Assembly: GCA_900766135.1 (NCBI GenBank)
Contig: CAAFUF010000024.1
Span: forward strand, 99,426-163,425
Direction: 5' to 3'
DNA length: 64,000 bases
Source: Paenibacillaceae bacterium
Lineage (GTDB): Bacteria > Bacillota > Bacilli > Paenibacillales > Paenibacillaceae
The notes below the pieces were generated by a model, which was not told the origin of the DNA, ran no database searches, and saw only the letters and a list, made by a program, of their open reading frames with translations. How positions within the stretch are numbered: position 1 is the first letter of the stretch; every line of letters starts with the position of its first letter. The position numbers and the translations under genes are program-made. This document shows, piece after piece, positions 44,238 to 53,232 of the stretch.

Positions 44238-45076
44238 CCTTCAAATGGAAGCCGCTGATCCGGCATTTCTTCATGATTTTGTTCAGCCTGGTGATGGTCT
44301 ATCCGGTGCTTTGGTGGATCGGCGCGTCGCTTAAAACAAACGGCGAGCTGGCTTCGCCAAACATTTTCCCTTCGGTCCCGCAATGGAGCAACTTCGTCAA
44401 GGGCTGGAATTCGGTGCCGGGGCACTCCTTCACCGACTTTTACCTGAACACTTTCGCTCTGGAGGCGGCAGTCATTGCGGCAACGCTGGTATCCAGCACG
44501 CTCGTCGCGTTTGGGTTCGGGAGATTGAATTTCCCCTTGAAAAACCTCTGGTTTTCTTTGTTCATGCTTACCTTGATGATGCCAGGGCAAGTGCTGATCA
44601 TTCCGCAATACGCCTTGTTTCACCAACTCGGCTGGGTAAACACGTATTGGCCGTTTATCGTGCCGCATTTGCTGGCCGGCGGAGCGGGCGGGACGTTTTT
44701 CGTCTTCCTGTTGATCCAGTTCGTGCGTGGCATTCCGAAGGAGCTGGACGAATCGGCGAAAATCGACGGTTGTTCCTGGTTCGGCATCTACTTCCGGATC
44801 GTCATGCCGCTGATGGTTCCGGCGATCGTGACGGTGATGATCTTCTGCTTCCTGTGGAACTGGGACGATTTCCTCGGGCACCTGCTGTATCTCAATTCAG
44901 TGGACAAATACACAGTCAGTCTGGCTCTGCGGATGATCAACGATTCCCAGTCGGCCCAGGAATGGGGACAGTTGCTGGCGATGTCGCTCGTATCCATTAT
45001 TCCGGCTACCTTGATCTTCATGTTCCTGCAAAAATACTTCGTCGAGGGGATTGCCACGACCGGAATAAAGGGATAA
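44234..45076 (+). CDS. Sugar ABC permease, MalG type
   Basis: A 280-residue permease partnered with the preceding one. Start at 44234 forms an ATGA overlap. FLLIQFVRGIPKELDESAKIDGCSWFGIYFRIVMPLMVPA is the EAA motif; RHFFMILFSLVMVYPVLWWIG is the first helix. It ends with GIATTGIKG, the typical MalG-type tail. A strong terminator follows, separating transport genes from the two-component genes. Confidence 0.92.
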   Translation: MTFKWKPLIRHFFMILFSLVMVYPVLWWIGASLKTNGELASPNIFPSVPQWSNFVKGWNSVPGHSFTDFYLNTFALEAAVIAATLVSSTLVAFGFGRLNFPLKNLWFSLFMLTLMMPGQVLIIPQYALFHQLGWVNTYWPFIVPHLLAGGAGGTFFVFLLIQFVRGIPKELDESAKIDGCSWFGIYFRIVMPLMVPAIVTVMIFCFLWNWDDFLGHLLYLNSVDKYTVSLALRMINDSQSAQEWGQLLAMSLVSIIPATLIFMFLQKYFVEGIATTGIKG

Positions 45077-45100
45077 GGGCGGCGGACGGCCAATTATATA

Positions 45101-45140
45101 ACGGTAAAGCGTGAATTTCCTTCACGGCTTTACCGTTTTT
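45101..45140 (+). terminator. Terminator after the sugar permease operon
   Basis: ACGGTAAAGC-GTGAA pairs with TTCAC-GGCTTTACCGT, followed by five T. The hairpin ends only 26 bp before the kinase start. Confidence 0.88.
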
Positions 45141-45166
45141 GCCTTACACCTGAAGGGAGTGCAGCC

Positions 45167-46975
45167 TTGAGCATGACGAATCCGTTCAAGAAGTTCCGGA
45201 TCGATAGTTTGTTCTTTCGCAGTTTTGCTATCTTTATCGTGGCTGTACTGGCGTGCATCGCCTGGGCCAGCTACCGCATTTCGTCCAACGAGCTGGCGAA
45301 GACCAGCTCCCATTACCAGCAGCTGCTGCTGGACGAGCTTAATAACGAAATCACCACCCGGCTGGTGACGATCGAGCAAATCTCGTTGTCGACATCCCGC
45401 GACAGCGAGCTGATTACGTTTTTGCGCGACCGGCAGGACGAATACGACCGCCACCGCCGGTCCGTCAGCGTGGAACGAGCCTTGGCCAACCTGACCTATT
45501 CGATCCCGATCATACAAGGGATCGACTTATATATGGAGCGTCCGCTGCGGGGGGACGCCAACAGTTATATCCAATTCCGCGGTCTGGGCGATCTGGCTAA
45601 ACAAGAGTGGGCGGAGGCGCTTGATAAGAACGACTTCGCCTGGTCCCAAGAGCATGAAATCCCCAGCTTCCAAGGGGATGTGCGGGTGCTCAGCTTCGCG
45701 CGCAAAATCGTAGAGGAGGACAAATACCTCGGCGTGCTGGTCGTTCACGTCAAAGCGAAGGAGATCGAACAGCTGCTGGCCGGGCATTCCTCTCCCGTCA
45801 ACCGGATGATGATCGACACATTAGGGCAGCAGACGGTGAAAACCGGGCAGGTGCCCGAGCATGCCGAGTTGTCGCGATGGATCAACGTGAAAACCGACCA
45901 GTCCGGGTATGTCCATATCGGGGGACATAAGGAACTGGGCGATTCGCTGCTGGTGTATTCCAAGCTGCGCGATTCCCATTGGATGCTCGTCGAAATCACG
46001 TCCTGGAGCGAAATTACGAAAGGCAGCTTCCGTCTGGCGCTAGTCATCGGCATGATCGGGGTCTTCGCCATCTTGTTGGCGTTGCTGCTCACCCTCTACT
46101 TAAGCCGCCAGTTTACGAAGCCGATCAAGCAGCTCGTCATGGCGATGCGCCAGTATTTTGTGGGAGGCGGAGGCCCTGCCGTCAGCGGCGGTCATCCCGT
46201 AGATCTGCCGGACGACTACGAAAACGAGTTCGGTTATCTCTTCGCTGGGTATCGCAAGCAGATGGAGCAGATCGAAGAGCTGTACCGCTCGCTGCAGCGG
46301 CGCTACGAACAGCAGCGCAAGGCGGAAATCGAAGCGCTGCAGGCCAACATTAACCCGCATTTTCTGTACAATATGCTGGATCAACTGAACTGGATGGCGA
46401 TCGAAGCGGGACAAGACGAGCTGAGCCGGATTCTCGAGCTGATGGGGCGCATGTTCCGGATCGGCTTATCCAATGGGAACAGCTTTATTACGATCGGCGA
46501 GGAGCTGGAGCACATCCATTGCTACTTGGAAATACAACAATTGCGCTGGCAAGCCGGAGGCGGGGGCGAGCTGGGCTACGCCATCGATGCGCCGCTCTCC
46601 GTTCAGGAGTTGTTTATTCCAAAGCTGACGCTGCAGCCGTTCGTAGAAAATGCCATCGTCCACGGCTTTAACGGGCGTTCCCGAGGGAAGGTCTGGATCA
46701 AACTGGAGGAGCTTCCGGATCAGCTTACCATTACGATCGAAGACGACGGTGCCGGACTGAGACAGTCCGTGGATCGCGAGCGAAAGCGGCGAACCGGAGG
46801 ATACGGCATTCGTAACGTTAGGGAGCGGATTGCCGGATACTTTGAAGGCGCTTACGGCGTAGAATTGTCTGAGCGGGAAGCAGGCGGCACCCGCGTCATT
46901 ATCACGCTGCCGAAGCTGCTTGCCCCCCCGGTGCCCCCGCTCGGCGAACCGATCGAACCGGGACCTGCCGCTTGA
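45167..46975 (+). CDS. YesM-like sensor histidine kinase
   Basis: A 602-residue sensor kinase. TTG at 45167 has GAAGGGAG seven bases upstream; an ATG at 45173 is the alternative. TM1 at about 18-38, an extracytoplasmic sensor of about 240 residues, TM2 at about 285-310, then a HAMP linker. The His_kinase domain has NPHFLYNMLDQLNWMA with His398, and the HATPase has PFVENAIVHGF and GYGIRNVRERI. This LytS/YesM-type architecture is typical of Paenibacillus systems that sense plant-cell-wall sugars. Its partner is the YesN-like regulator 53 bp downstream. Confidence 0.92.
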   Translation: MSMTNPFKKFRIDSLFFRSFAIFIVAVLACIAWASYRISSNELAKTSSHYQQLLLDELNNEITTRLVTIEQISLSTSRDSELITFLRDRQDEYDRHRRSVSVERALANLTYSIPIIQGIDLYMERPLRGDANSYIQFRGLGDLAKQEWAEALDKNDFAWSQEHEIPSFQGDVRVLSFARKIVEEDKYLGVLVVHVKAKEIEQLLAGHSSPVNRMMIDTLGQQTVKTGQVPEHAELSRWINVKTDQSGYVHIGGHKELGDSLLVYSKLRDSHWMLVEITSWSEITKGSFRLALVIGMIGVFAILLALLLTLYLSRQFTKPIKQLVMAMRQYFVGGGGPAVSGGHPVDLPDDYENEFGYLFAGYRKQMEQIEELYRSLQRRYEQQRKAEIEALQANINPHFLYNMLDQLNWMAIEAGQDELSRILELMGRMFRIGLSNGNSFITIGEELEHIHCYLEIQQLRWQAGGGGELGYAIDAPLSVQELFIPKLTLQPFVENAIVHGFNGRSRGKVWIKLEELPDQLTITIEDDGAGLRQSVDRERKRRTGGYGIRNVRERIAGYFEGAYGVELSEREAGGTRVIITLPKLLAPPVPPLGEPIEPGPAA

Positions 46976-47028
46976 AGGGCGGGTTCCGTGCAAATCATCT
47001 AAGAGAACAGCCAAGGAGGTAGTTGAGG

Positions 47029-48648
47029 ATGTGGAAAATTGCCATCGTCGATGATGAACGCCAAGTGCTGCAAGGGATGAAACGCGCCATTCCCTGGGAA
47101 CAGCTGGGGGCGGAATGGGTTGGAGAAGCGCAAAATGGCGCGGACGGGCTGGATGTCGTTCGCCGAACGGAACCGGACATCGTGATTACGGACATTTATA
47201 TGCCGGCGATGAACGGCATCGACATGATCGAGCAGTTGCGCAAGGAAGGGTATGACGGTAAAGTGATTATATTCAGCGGCTATTCGGACTTCGAGCATGC
47301 GCGGCAAGCGCTGCGCTTTAATGTCAGCGACTATGTCTCCAAGCCGATCAGCGTGCCGACGCTGAAGACGATTTTAACCAAGGTGATCGGCGAGCTGGCC
47401 CGGGAGGAAGAGAGCCGGCAGAAGCAAGGCGAGATGGAGTGGAAGCTTAGCTTATATGAACCTTTCATCGAAAAAGAATGGGTCCGCTCGGCCGTCGTCG
47501 GTACGCTGGACAGTTCCTACCGCGAGGCAGGGCAACTGCCGGAGCCTTACCGGTACTGGACGGATTTCAGCCATGTCGCCGTCGGCATCGACTTGGTCAG
47601 GGATGCCCGAGTCGGCGAATTTTCCTTGTCGGACTGGAACCTGTTCCGGTTTGCGATCCGCAACATCGCTTGCGAGGTAGCCCGTAAAATGTTCGGGACC
47701 CTGGAATATACCGAGCTTCACGGCACAAGGGCGGTGCTGATCGTTCACCCGCGGCCGGAGGAGCCGGCGGAATTGCTGAACCGGAAGCTGCACGAGCTTG
47801 GGGCGAAGCTGATCGACGCGGTCAAATGTTATCTCAAGCTGGTCGTGCGGATTGGAATCGGAGGCGTTAAGCGGCAGTGGCAGCATATCCCGGATTCGAC
47901 CGAAGAAGCGTTCCGGGCCATCGATTTGAGGTCGGGACGGCGGGATCCGGCATATGCGCTCTATGCTTATCGAGAGGAAGAAGACGCAGACGCATCCGCA
48001 GACAATTTGTTTTCGGTCAAGTTTTATGTGGAATTGGCCGCTGCAATGAAAGCGTCTCAGGAAGCTGAAGCGAAGAAGCTGGTCACCGATTACATGAACC
48101 GGCTGGAGCTTCAGAAAGCGTTGACGCCCGAATCGGTGCAAATCCTCGCCAGCGAGCTGTGGGGGGTATTTACGTATTGTCTTTATGAAGCCGGCGTATT
48201 ACTCAATGATCTCGTGCCCGGCGAACAGATCACGAAGGAGCTGGTTGGCTTGACCAGCCCGGAGCAGCTCGCCGAATGGCTGTCTGACAAAATCACGCTC
48301 ATCTGCAGCAGCCGCCAATGGCGGGGGAACAGCAAGCACCGGCAGGTAGTGGATTACATGACCGGATATATCCATGAGCATTTTGCCGAGGAGATTACTT
48401 TGGCGGAGTTATCGGAGAAGCTCTACATCTCCCGCAATCATTTGTCGATTATTTTCAAAAACATGACCGGCGAAACGTTCAACAACTATCTGACCCGGGT
48501 ACGGATCGAAAAAGCGCGTGAGCTTCTGCTGCAGCGCACGATGCTCGTCTATGAGGTGGCCGAACGGGTCGGCTACAAAAATGTGCCCTACTTCAGCACA
48601 TTGTTCAAAAAAATCACCGGCATGAACCCAACCGATTTGATCAAATAA
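47029..48648 (+). CDS. YesN-like response regulator with AraC output
   Basis: A 539-residue regulator. AAGGAGG nine bases before the ATG at 47029 fixes the start over a TTG two codons earlier. Receiver domain residues 1-125: Asp8, Asp9, phospho-acceptor Asp55 in ITDIYMPAMNG, Lys in SDYVSKPIS. A middle region of about 270 residues of unknown fold follows, then two AraC helix-turn-helix motifs (about 440-539: ITLAELSEKLYISRNHLSIIFK and VYEVAERVGYKNVPYFSTLFKKITG). It probably activates the uptake operon and aguA in response to aldouronates. Confidence 0.92.
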   Translation: MWKIAIVDDERQVLQGMKRAIPWEQLGAEWVGEAQNGADGLDVVRRTEPDIVITDIYMPAMNGIDMIEQLRKEGYDGKVIIFSGYSDFEHARQALRFNVSDYVSKPISVPTLKTILTKVIGELAREEESRQKQGEMEWKLSLYEPFIEKEWVRSAVVGTLDSSYREAGQLPEPYRYWTDFSHVAVGIDLVRDARVGEFSLSDWNLFRFAIRNIACEVARKMFGTLEYTELHGTRAVLIVHPRPEEPAELLNRKLHELGAKLIDAVKCYLKLVVRIGIGGVKRQWQHIPDSTEEAFRAIDLRSGRRDPAYALYAYREEEDADASADNLFSVKFYVELAAAMKASQEAEAKKLVTDYMNRLELQKALTPESVQILASELWGVFTYCLYEAGVLLNDLVPGEQITKELVGLTSPEQLAEWLSDKITLICSSRQWRGNSKHRQVVDYMTGYIHEHFAEEITLAELSEKLYISRNHLSIIFKNMTGETFNNYLTRVRIEKARELLLQRTMLVYEVAERVGYKNVPYFSTLFKKITGMNPTDLIK

Positions 48649-48671
48649 GAAACCAGGGGAGAGATGTAACC

Positions 48672-49745
48672 ATGCCGGTCACTTTTAGCCTCATCGGCGG
48701 GGCGGGCTATCGCGCCCAATATTATTTGCGGATCGCCCAGGCGTTGCCGGATCGGTTTCAAATCGGCGGCCTGGTCGTCCGCGACGAAACCAAAGCGCTG
48801 GCGATGGAGCGGCAGTGGGGCGTTCGGACGTACCGGTCGGTTGAAGCCTTGCTGCAACAGGAGCAGCAGGACTTTATCGTGCTGTCCGTCAGCGGCTCGG
48901 AGATGCTGCCTTATCTGCTGCAACTGGCCGAGACGGGAATACCGGTGCTCTCGGAAACGCCGCCGGCGGCCGACACCGCAGGGCTGGAGCAGCTGTATGC
49001 GCGGCTTGGCGGGAGAAGCGCAAGGCTCCAGGTCGCGGAGCAATATCATCTGCATCCGATTCAGCAAGCCCGGCTCAAATTGATCGAATCGGGGCGGTTG
49101 GGGCGGATCACCGAGGCAACCGTGTCGATTTCCCATTTGTACCACGGTGTCAGCCTGATTCGCCGGCTGCTGGGAGTCGCCTTCGAAGAAGTGCGGATTC
49201 GCGCAATGCGGTTTGAGTCGAACTGGGTGCAGGGGCCGACGCGCAGCGGCCCGCCCGCGGAGGATCGGCTCGTTCCCTCCGTAAGGGAGCTGGCCTGGCT
49301 CGATTTCGGCGATCGGCTGGGGATTTACGATTTCACCCGCGACCAGCATCGTTCCTGGATCCGCTCAAATCATTGCTGCGTCCGCGGCGAACGCGGGGAA
49401 ATCTTCGATTCGCGGGTATTGATCCAGCAGGAGGATACGATTCCGCTGCAAATGGAGCTGAAGCGGGTGAACAAGGGCGAACAAGAGAACCAGGAAGGGT
49501 ATTTTCTGCAAGGCATTCTGTGCGGAGAACAGTGGCTGTATACGAATCCGTTTGCGCCGGCCAGATTATACGATGACGAGTTGGCCATCGCAGCCTGTCT
49601 CGAGAAGATGGGGGATTATGCTCAAGGCGGACCGGCCTTTTACGGATTATGGGAGGCGGCGCAGGATCATTATCTCGGGCTGATGATCGAACGGGCGGTC
49701 CTTACTGGGGAGACGGTGGTTGCAACACGTCCGGTCTGGGCCTAA
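48672..49745 (+). CDS. Gfo/Idh/MocA family oxidoreductase
   Basis: A 357-residue NAD(P)-dependent sugar oxidoreductase-like protein. The N-terminal Rossmann part (1-120) has LIGGAGYRAQYYLRIAQ as nucleotide-binding loop, and PVLSETPPAA stands where the family has E-K-P; the Lys is replaced by Thr, which could reduce or alter catalysis. QYHLHPIQQARLKLIESGRLG starts the C-terminal domain. It lies 23 bp after the YesN-like gene with GGGGAGAG before the ATG. A role in sugar or sugar-acid processing is inferred. Confidence 0.8.
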   Translation: MPVTFSLIGGAGYRAQYYLRIAQALPDRFQIGGLVVRDETKALAMERQWGVRTYRSVEALLQQEQQDFIVLSVSGSEMLPYLLQLAETGIPVLSETPPAADTAGLEQLYARLGGRSARLQVAEQYHLHPIQQARLKLIESGRLGRITEATVSISHLYHGVSLIRRLLGVAFEEVRIRAMRFESNWVQGPTRSGPPAEDRLVPSVRELAWLDFGDRLGIYDFTRDQHRSWIRSNHCCVRGERGEIFDSRVLIQQEDTIPLQMELKRVNKGEQENQEGYFLQGILCGEQWLYTNPFAPARLYDDELAIAACLEKMGDYAQGGPAFYGLWEAAQDHYLGLMIERAVLTGETVVATRPVWA

Positions 49746-49765
49746 AATGGTTTCGAAAAAAAGAT

Positions 49766-49796
49766 TTGACCTTCACGTTACGTCAACGTTTATCAT
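49766..49796 (+). promoter_or_regulatory. MerR-type promoter with 19-bp spacer
   Basis: TTGACC (49766-49771) and TATCAT (49791-49796) are separated by 19 bp. The over-long spacer holds a dyad around ACGTTACGTCAACGT. This is the layout of promoters activated by MerR-family proteins by DNA distortion. It lies 23 bp before the MerR-type gene, so autoregulation is likely. Confidence 0.75.
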
Positions 49797-49819
49797 GAGT
49801 TTTGTCAGGAGGCGAGCAT

Positions 49820-50584
49820 GTGGAGTACACCATTCAGAAGCTGGGCAACCTCGCGGGGATCAGCACCCGGACGCTGCGTTATTATGATGAGATCGGCCTT
49901 CTGAAGCCGGCAAGAACGAGCTCGTCGGGGTACCGCATCTACGGTCAGCGGGAAGTCGATCTGCTGCAGCAGATCTTATTCTATCGGGAGCTTGGCCTGA
50001 GTCTGGAAGACATCCGGTCCATCGTTGCCGATCCCGGATTCGACGGTGCCCGTGCGCTGAGAGAACACCTGAATCAACTCCTGGACAAACGCAAGCAATT
50101 GGACGCGTTAATCGCTAATGTGGAAAAAACGATGGCGTCGCAAGAAGGGAGAATCACGATGAGCGATCGAGAAAAATTCGAAGGGTTCAAACGACAGCTG
50201 ATCGACGAAAACGAGCAAAAATATGGGCAGGAGATCCGCGAAAAATACGGGGAAGCCACGGTAGAGAAATCCAATCGGAAGCTGATGAACATGACCGAAG
50301 AGGAATACGAGAAGGTAACGCAGCTGGCGAACGAGGTGATTGCCACGTTGGCCGAGGCTTTCAAGACGGGCGATCCTGCCGGTGAGCTTGCCCAGAAAGC
50401 CGCCGACTTGCATAAGCAGTGGCTGACGTTCTACTGGAGCGAGTACAGCAAGGAAGCCCATGCCGGGCTGGCACAAATGTACGTCGACGACGAGCGCTTT
50501 AAGGCCTATTACGACAAGGAGCAGCCAGGCACGGCCGAGTTCCTGCGGGATGCGGTTCGTATTTATACCGGGATGAAATCGTAA
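49820..50584 (+). CDS. MerR-family regulator with TipAS drug-binding domain
   Basis: A 254-residue activator. The GTG start at 49820 has AGGAGG seven bases upstream. Residues 1-75 are the MerR winged helix (EYTIQKLGNLAGISTRTLRYYDEIGLLKPAR). A coiled coil at about 78-108 and a TipAS domain (about 130-254: MNMTEEEYEKVTQLANEVI and FYWSEYSKEAHAGLAQMYVDDERF) follow. TipAS domains bind thiopeptides and other hydrophobic drugs. The 19-bp spacer promoter in front indicates that it controls itself. No transporter follows directly. Confidence 0.92.
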   Translation: MEYTIQKLGNLAGISTRTLRYYDEIGLLKPARTSSSGYRIYGQREVDLLQQILFYRELGLSLEDIRSIVADPGFDGARALREHLNQLLDKRKQLDALIANVEKTMASQEGRITMSDREKFEGFKRQLIDENEQKYGQEIREKYGEATVEKSNRKLMNMTEEEYEKVTQLANEVIATLAEAFKTGDPAGELAQKAADLHKQWLTFYWSEYSKEAHAGLAQMYVDDERFKAYYDKEQPGTAEFLRDAVRIYTGMKS

Positions 50585-50626
50585 AAAAAGCTCTCCTTTC
50601 CGCCTGGCGGAGAGGAGAGCTTTTTT
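50584..50626. terminator. Bidirectional terminator
   Basis: AAAAAAGCTCTCC-TTTCCGCC pairs with GGCGG-AGAGGAGAGCTTTTTT. It serves the MerR-type gene and the convergent aminopeptidase gene. Confidence 0.92.
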
Positions 50627-50643
50627 CGTTGAGGAGGGCCGGC

Positions 50644-51873
50644 TTACGCCCAGTTCCCTTGGCGGAATACCGGCTCGATCGTGCCGTCGGCCAGCTCGCC
50701 GTCGATATCGAGCTCCGCGGAGCCGATCATGAAGTCAACATGCGTCAGGCTGACGTTGGCGCCCCTAGCCAGCAACTCTTCTTTGCTCAGCTTGGCGCCT
50801 CCTTCGATATTGACCGGATAAGCGCTGCCCAAAGCAAAGTGGCAGGAGGCGTTCTCGTCAATCCCGGTATTGTAGAAGATCCGGTTCAACCGCGATATTG
50901 GCGAATCATGCGGCACCAGGGCGATTTCGCCGAGATGCATCGCTCCTTCGTCCGTGCTGAGCAGGTTCTCCAAATGTTCTAGGCCGGATGTTGCGTCATA
51001 ACTGACCACTTTGCCGTCCTTGAACGTCAGTGTAAGGCCTTCAACGAGCTGGCCGTTCAAATTCAGCGGCATCGTGCTGGCTACGGTACCGTTCACGCCG
51101 GTACGATGCGGCATCGAGTAAATTTCCTCGGTTGGCATATTGGCGACGAAATAGTCGCCGGCCGCATTGTAATCTCCGCCGCCCAGCCATAAATAACCTT
51201 CGGGCAGTTCCACCTGAAGATCGGTGCCCGGAGCGCGGTAATGCAGCTTTTTGTACCGCTTGGCATTCATATATTCCTGTCTTTCCTTCAACCGCCCGAT
51301 ATGCTCACGCCAGGCGGCGATCGGATCCTCGCGGTCGACGCGGTTCATTTGAAAGACGGCCTCCCACATGGCCGGGATGCGCTGCGCTTCGGGCAAATCG
51401 GCAAACACTTTGTCGGCCCAAGCCTTCGTTGGCGCTTTGATCAGCGACCAGGTGATCCGGTTGTTGCGCGTTTGGGCGGAATGCTTCTCGCGCGCCTTGG
51501 CTGCCGCTTTGACGGCGGTGGATACCTTGGACGAAGGGATGCCTTGAAACAGCTCCGGATCCGGCACTTTGATCCGAAGGATCGCGCCGCCTTCCTCCCC
51601 GAACTGCTCGGCCATATCCGCGAGCCACTGCGGATAATAGGATAAGGATTCGTCCGCCGCATGCTCGTAGCGGATGCGGGTCATTTGTTCATCCTCCCAG
51701 TCGACGTGGACATATTTCGCTCCGGCGTCGTAGGCTTTGGCCGCCAACAGCCGGGCAAAGTCCACGGATTCCAGCGGAGCGGTCAGCATCAGGTTTTGGC
51801 CGGGCTGGATATTGACGCCGACCCGGATGACCAATTCGGCGTATTTTTCAAGAAGAACCTCGAATGCTTCCAT
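50644..51873 (-). CDS. Aminopeptidase, M29 family
   Basis: A 409-residue thermophilic-type metallo-aminopeptidase (AmpS/AmpT group). RVGVNIQPGQNLMLTAPLESVDFARLLA is the N-terminal signature. Metal ligands are expected in the C-terminal half: NMPTEEIYSMPHRTGVNGTV with its Glu and His, GEIALVPHDSPI, NASCHFALGSAYP and VSLTHVDFMIGSAELDIDG. Length fits the family (about 410). Two cobalt or zinc ions are used to release N-terminal residues from peptides, in the cytoplasm. Monocistronic. Confidence 0.93.
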   Translation of the reverse strand: MEAFEVLLEKYAELVIRVGVNIQPGQNLMLTAPLESVDFARLLAAKAYDAGAKYVHVDWEDEQMTRIRYEHAADESLSYYPQWLADMAEQFGEEGGAILRIKVPDPELFQGIPSSKVSTAVKAAAKAREKHSAQTRNNRITWSLIKAPTKAWADKVFADLPEAQRIPAMWEAVFQMNRVDREDPIAAWREHIGRLKERQEYMNAKRYKKLHYRAPGTDLQVELPEGYLWLGGGDYNAAGDYFVANMPTEEIYSMPHRTGVNGTVASTMPLNLNGQLVEGLTLTFKDGKVVSYDATSGLEHLENLLSTDEGAMHLGEIALVPHDSPISRLNRIFYNTGIDENASCHFALGSAYPVNIEGGAKLSKEELLARGANVSLTHVDFMIGSAELDIDGELADGTIEPVFRQGNWA

Positions 51874-52065
51874 CGTTGTTAACTCCTCTCGCTTTTTTTC
51901 GGTTACCTATGTACAAGCCTTCCTTATTGTAGCACGAACGGGCGGGCTGTGAAAAAGAGTCGGCGGCCGCCCTCCGTAAAGTCCGTTCAGTTTATGCCAC
52001 CTTAATATTCGGGTGTTATGTTTAACTTATATTTATTCATGACGCCATGGAGGAGGTCGATTTCG
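51874..52065. other. Divergent intergenic region ampS-type gene / sqdB
   Basis: A 192-bp spacer between divergent genes. I see no clear promoter pair, operator or hairpin in it, apart from A/T-rich stretches near 52000-52045 that could hold the sqdB promoter. Confidence 0.3.
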
Positions 52066-53214
52066 ATGCGCTTGATCGTAGCGGGCGGCGATGGTTTTTG
52101 CGGGTGGCCGACGGCGATGTATTTATCCAAAAGGGGACATGAGGTAGCCATCATCGACAATTTGGCTAGACGCAAATGGGACGACGAACTGCGCTCCAAT
52201 TCCTTGACCCCGATCGCTTCGCTGCAAGAGCGGGTGGAGTGCTGGAAAGAGCTGACGGGACATACGATCCGCGTATTTCTCGGCGATTTGAACCATTACG
52301 ACTTCTTGGGCGAGGTGATGCGCCAGGTGCGTCCGGACGCCTTCGTTCATTTTGCCGAGCAGCGCTCCGCCCCTTACTCGATGATCGACCGCGAGCATGC
52401 GGTATACACGCAAGCCAACAATGTCATCGGGACGTTAAACGTCGGATACGCGATCCGCGAGTTTGCTCCCGATTGCCATTTGATCAAGCTGGGGACGATG
52501 GGGGAATACGGAACCCCCAATATCGACATTGAAGAAGGCTACATCGAAATCGAACATAACGGCCGTAAGGATGTGCTTCCTTATCCGAAGCAGCCGGGCT
52601 CTTTTTATCACCTGTCGAAGGTTCATGACAGCCATAACCTGATGTTCATGTGCCGGATTTGGGGCATTCGGGTGACGGACTTGAATCAGGGCGTGGTTTA
52701 CGGGCTGCATACGGAGGAAACGCAGCTGGATCCGCTCTTGGTCAACCGGTTTGATTATGACGGCGTGTTCGGGACGGCGCTAAACCGTTTTCTGATCCAG
52801 GCCGCGATCGGGCATGATTTGACGGTTTACGGCAGCGGCGGGCAAACCCGGGGATTCCTGAATCTCACGGATACAGTGCGATGCATCGAAATCTCGGCGA
52901 ATCACCCGGCAGACCGCGGGGAATTCCGCGTGTTCAATCAGTTTACGGAGGAATTCTCCGTGCTGGATCTGGCCGAGAAGGTGAAGCGGGTGGCCGAGAA
53001 GGAAGGAATTCCCGTGAGCATCGCCCATTTGGAGAATCCGCGGATCGAAAAAGAGACCCACTATTACCATGCCAAAAACACCAAGCTGCAGCAGTTGGGC
53101 TTAACGCCGAATCTGCTCACGGACGAGGTGCTGCTGGACATCTTCCGCACGGCCATACAGCATAAAGACCGCGTGGTGAAGGACAACGTGCTGCCCGGCG
53201 TGAAATGGGGCTAA
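52066..53214 (+). CDS. sqdB: UDP-sulfoquinovose synthase
   Basis: A 382-residue extended SDR that converts UDP-glucose and sulfite to UDP-sulfoquinovose. GGAGGAGG upstream selects the ATG at 52066. The NAD-binding loop is GGDGFCGWP (about 6-14), as in plant SQD1. GTMGEYGTPNIDIEEGYIEI is the family fingerprint. Catalytic residues are Thr144, Tyr181 and Lys185; each is one position before Thr145, Tyr182 and Lys186 of Arabidopsis SQD1. The gene after it is the matching glycosyltransferase, completing the sulfolipid pathway. The sulfite source is not encoded nearby. Confidence 0.92.
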   Translation: MRLIVAGGDGFCGWPTAMYLSKRGHEVAIIDNLARRKWDDELRSNSLTPIASLQERVECWKELTGHTIRVFLGDLNHYDFLGEVMRQVRPDAFVHFAEQRSAPYSMIDREHAVYTQANNVIGTLNVGYAIREFAPDCHLIKLGTMGEYGTPNIDIEEGYIEIEHNGRKDVLPYPKQPGSFYHLSKVHDSHNLMFMCRIWGIRVTDLNQGVVYGLHTEETQLDPLLVNRFDYDGVFGTALNRFLIQAAIGHDLTVYGSGGQTRGFLNLTDTVRCIEISANHPADRGEFRVFNQFTEEFSVLDLAEKVKRVAEKEGIPVSIAHLENPRIEKETHYYHAKNTKLQQLGLTPNLLTDEVLLDIFRTAIQHKDRVVKDNVLPGVKWG

Positions 53215-53232
53215 CAAGGAGGCGGGTCGTCC

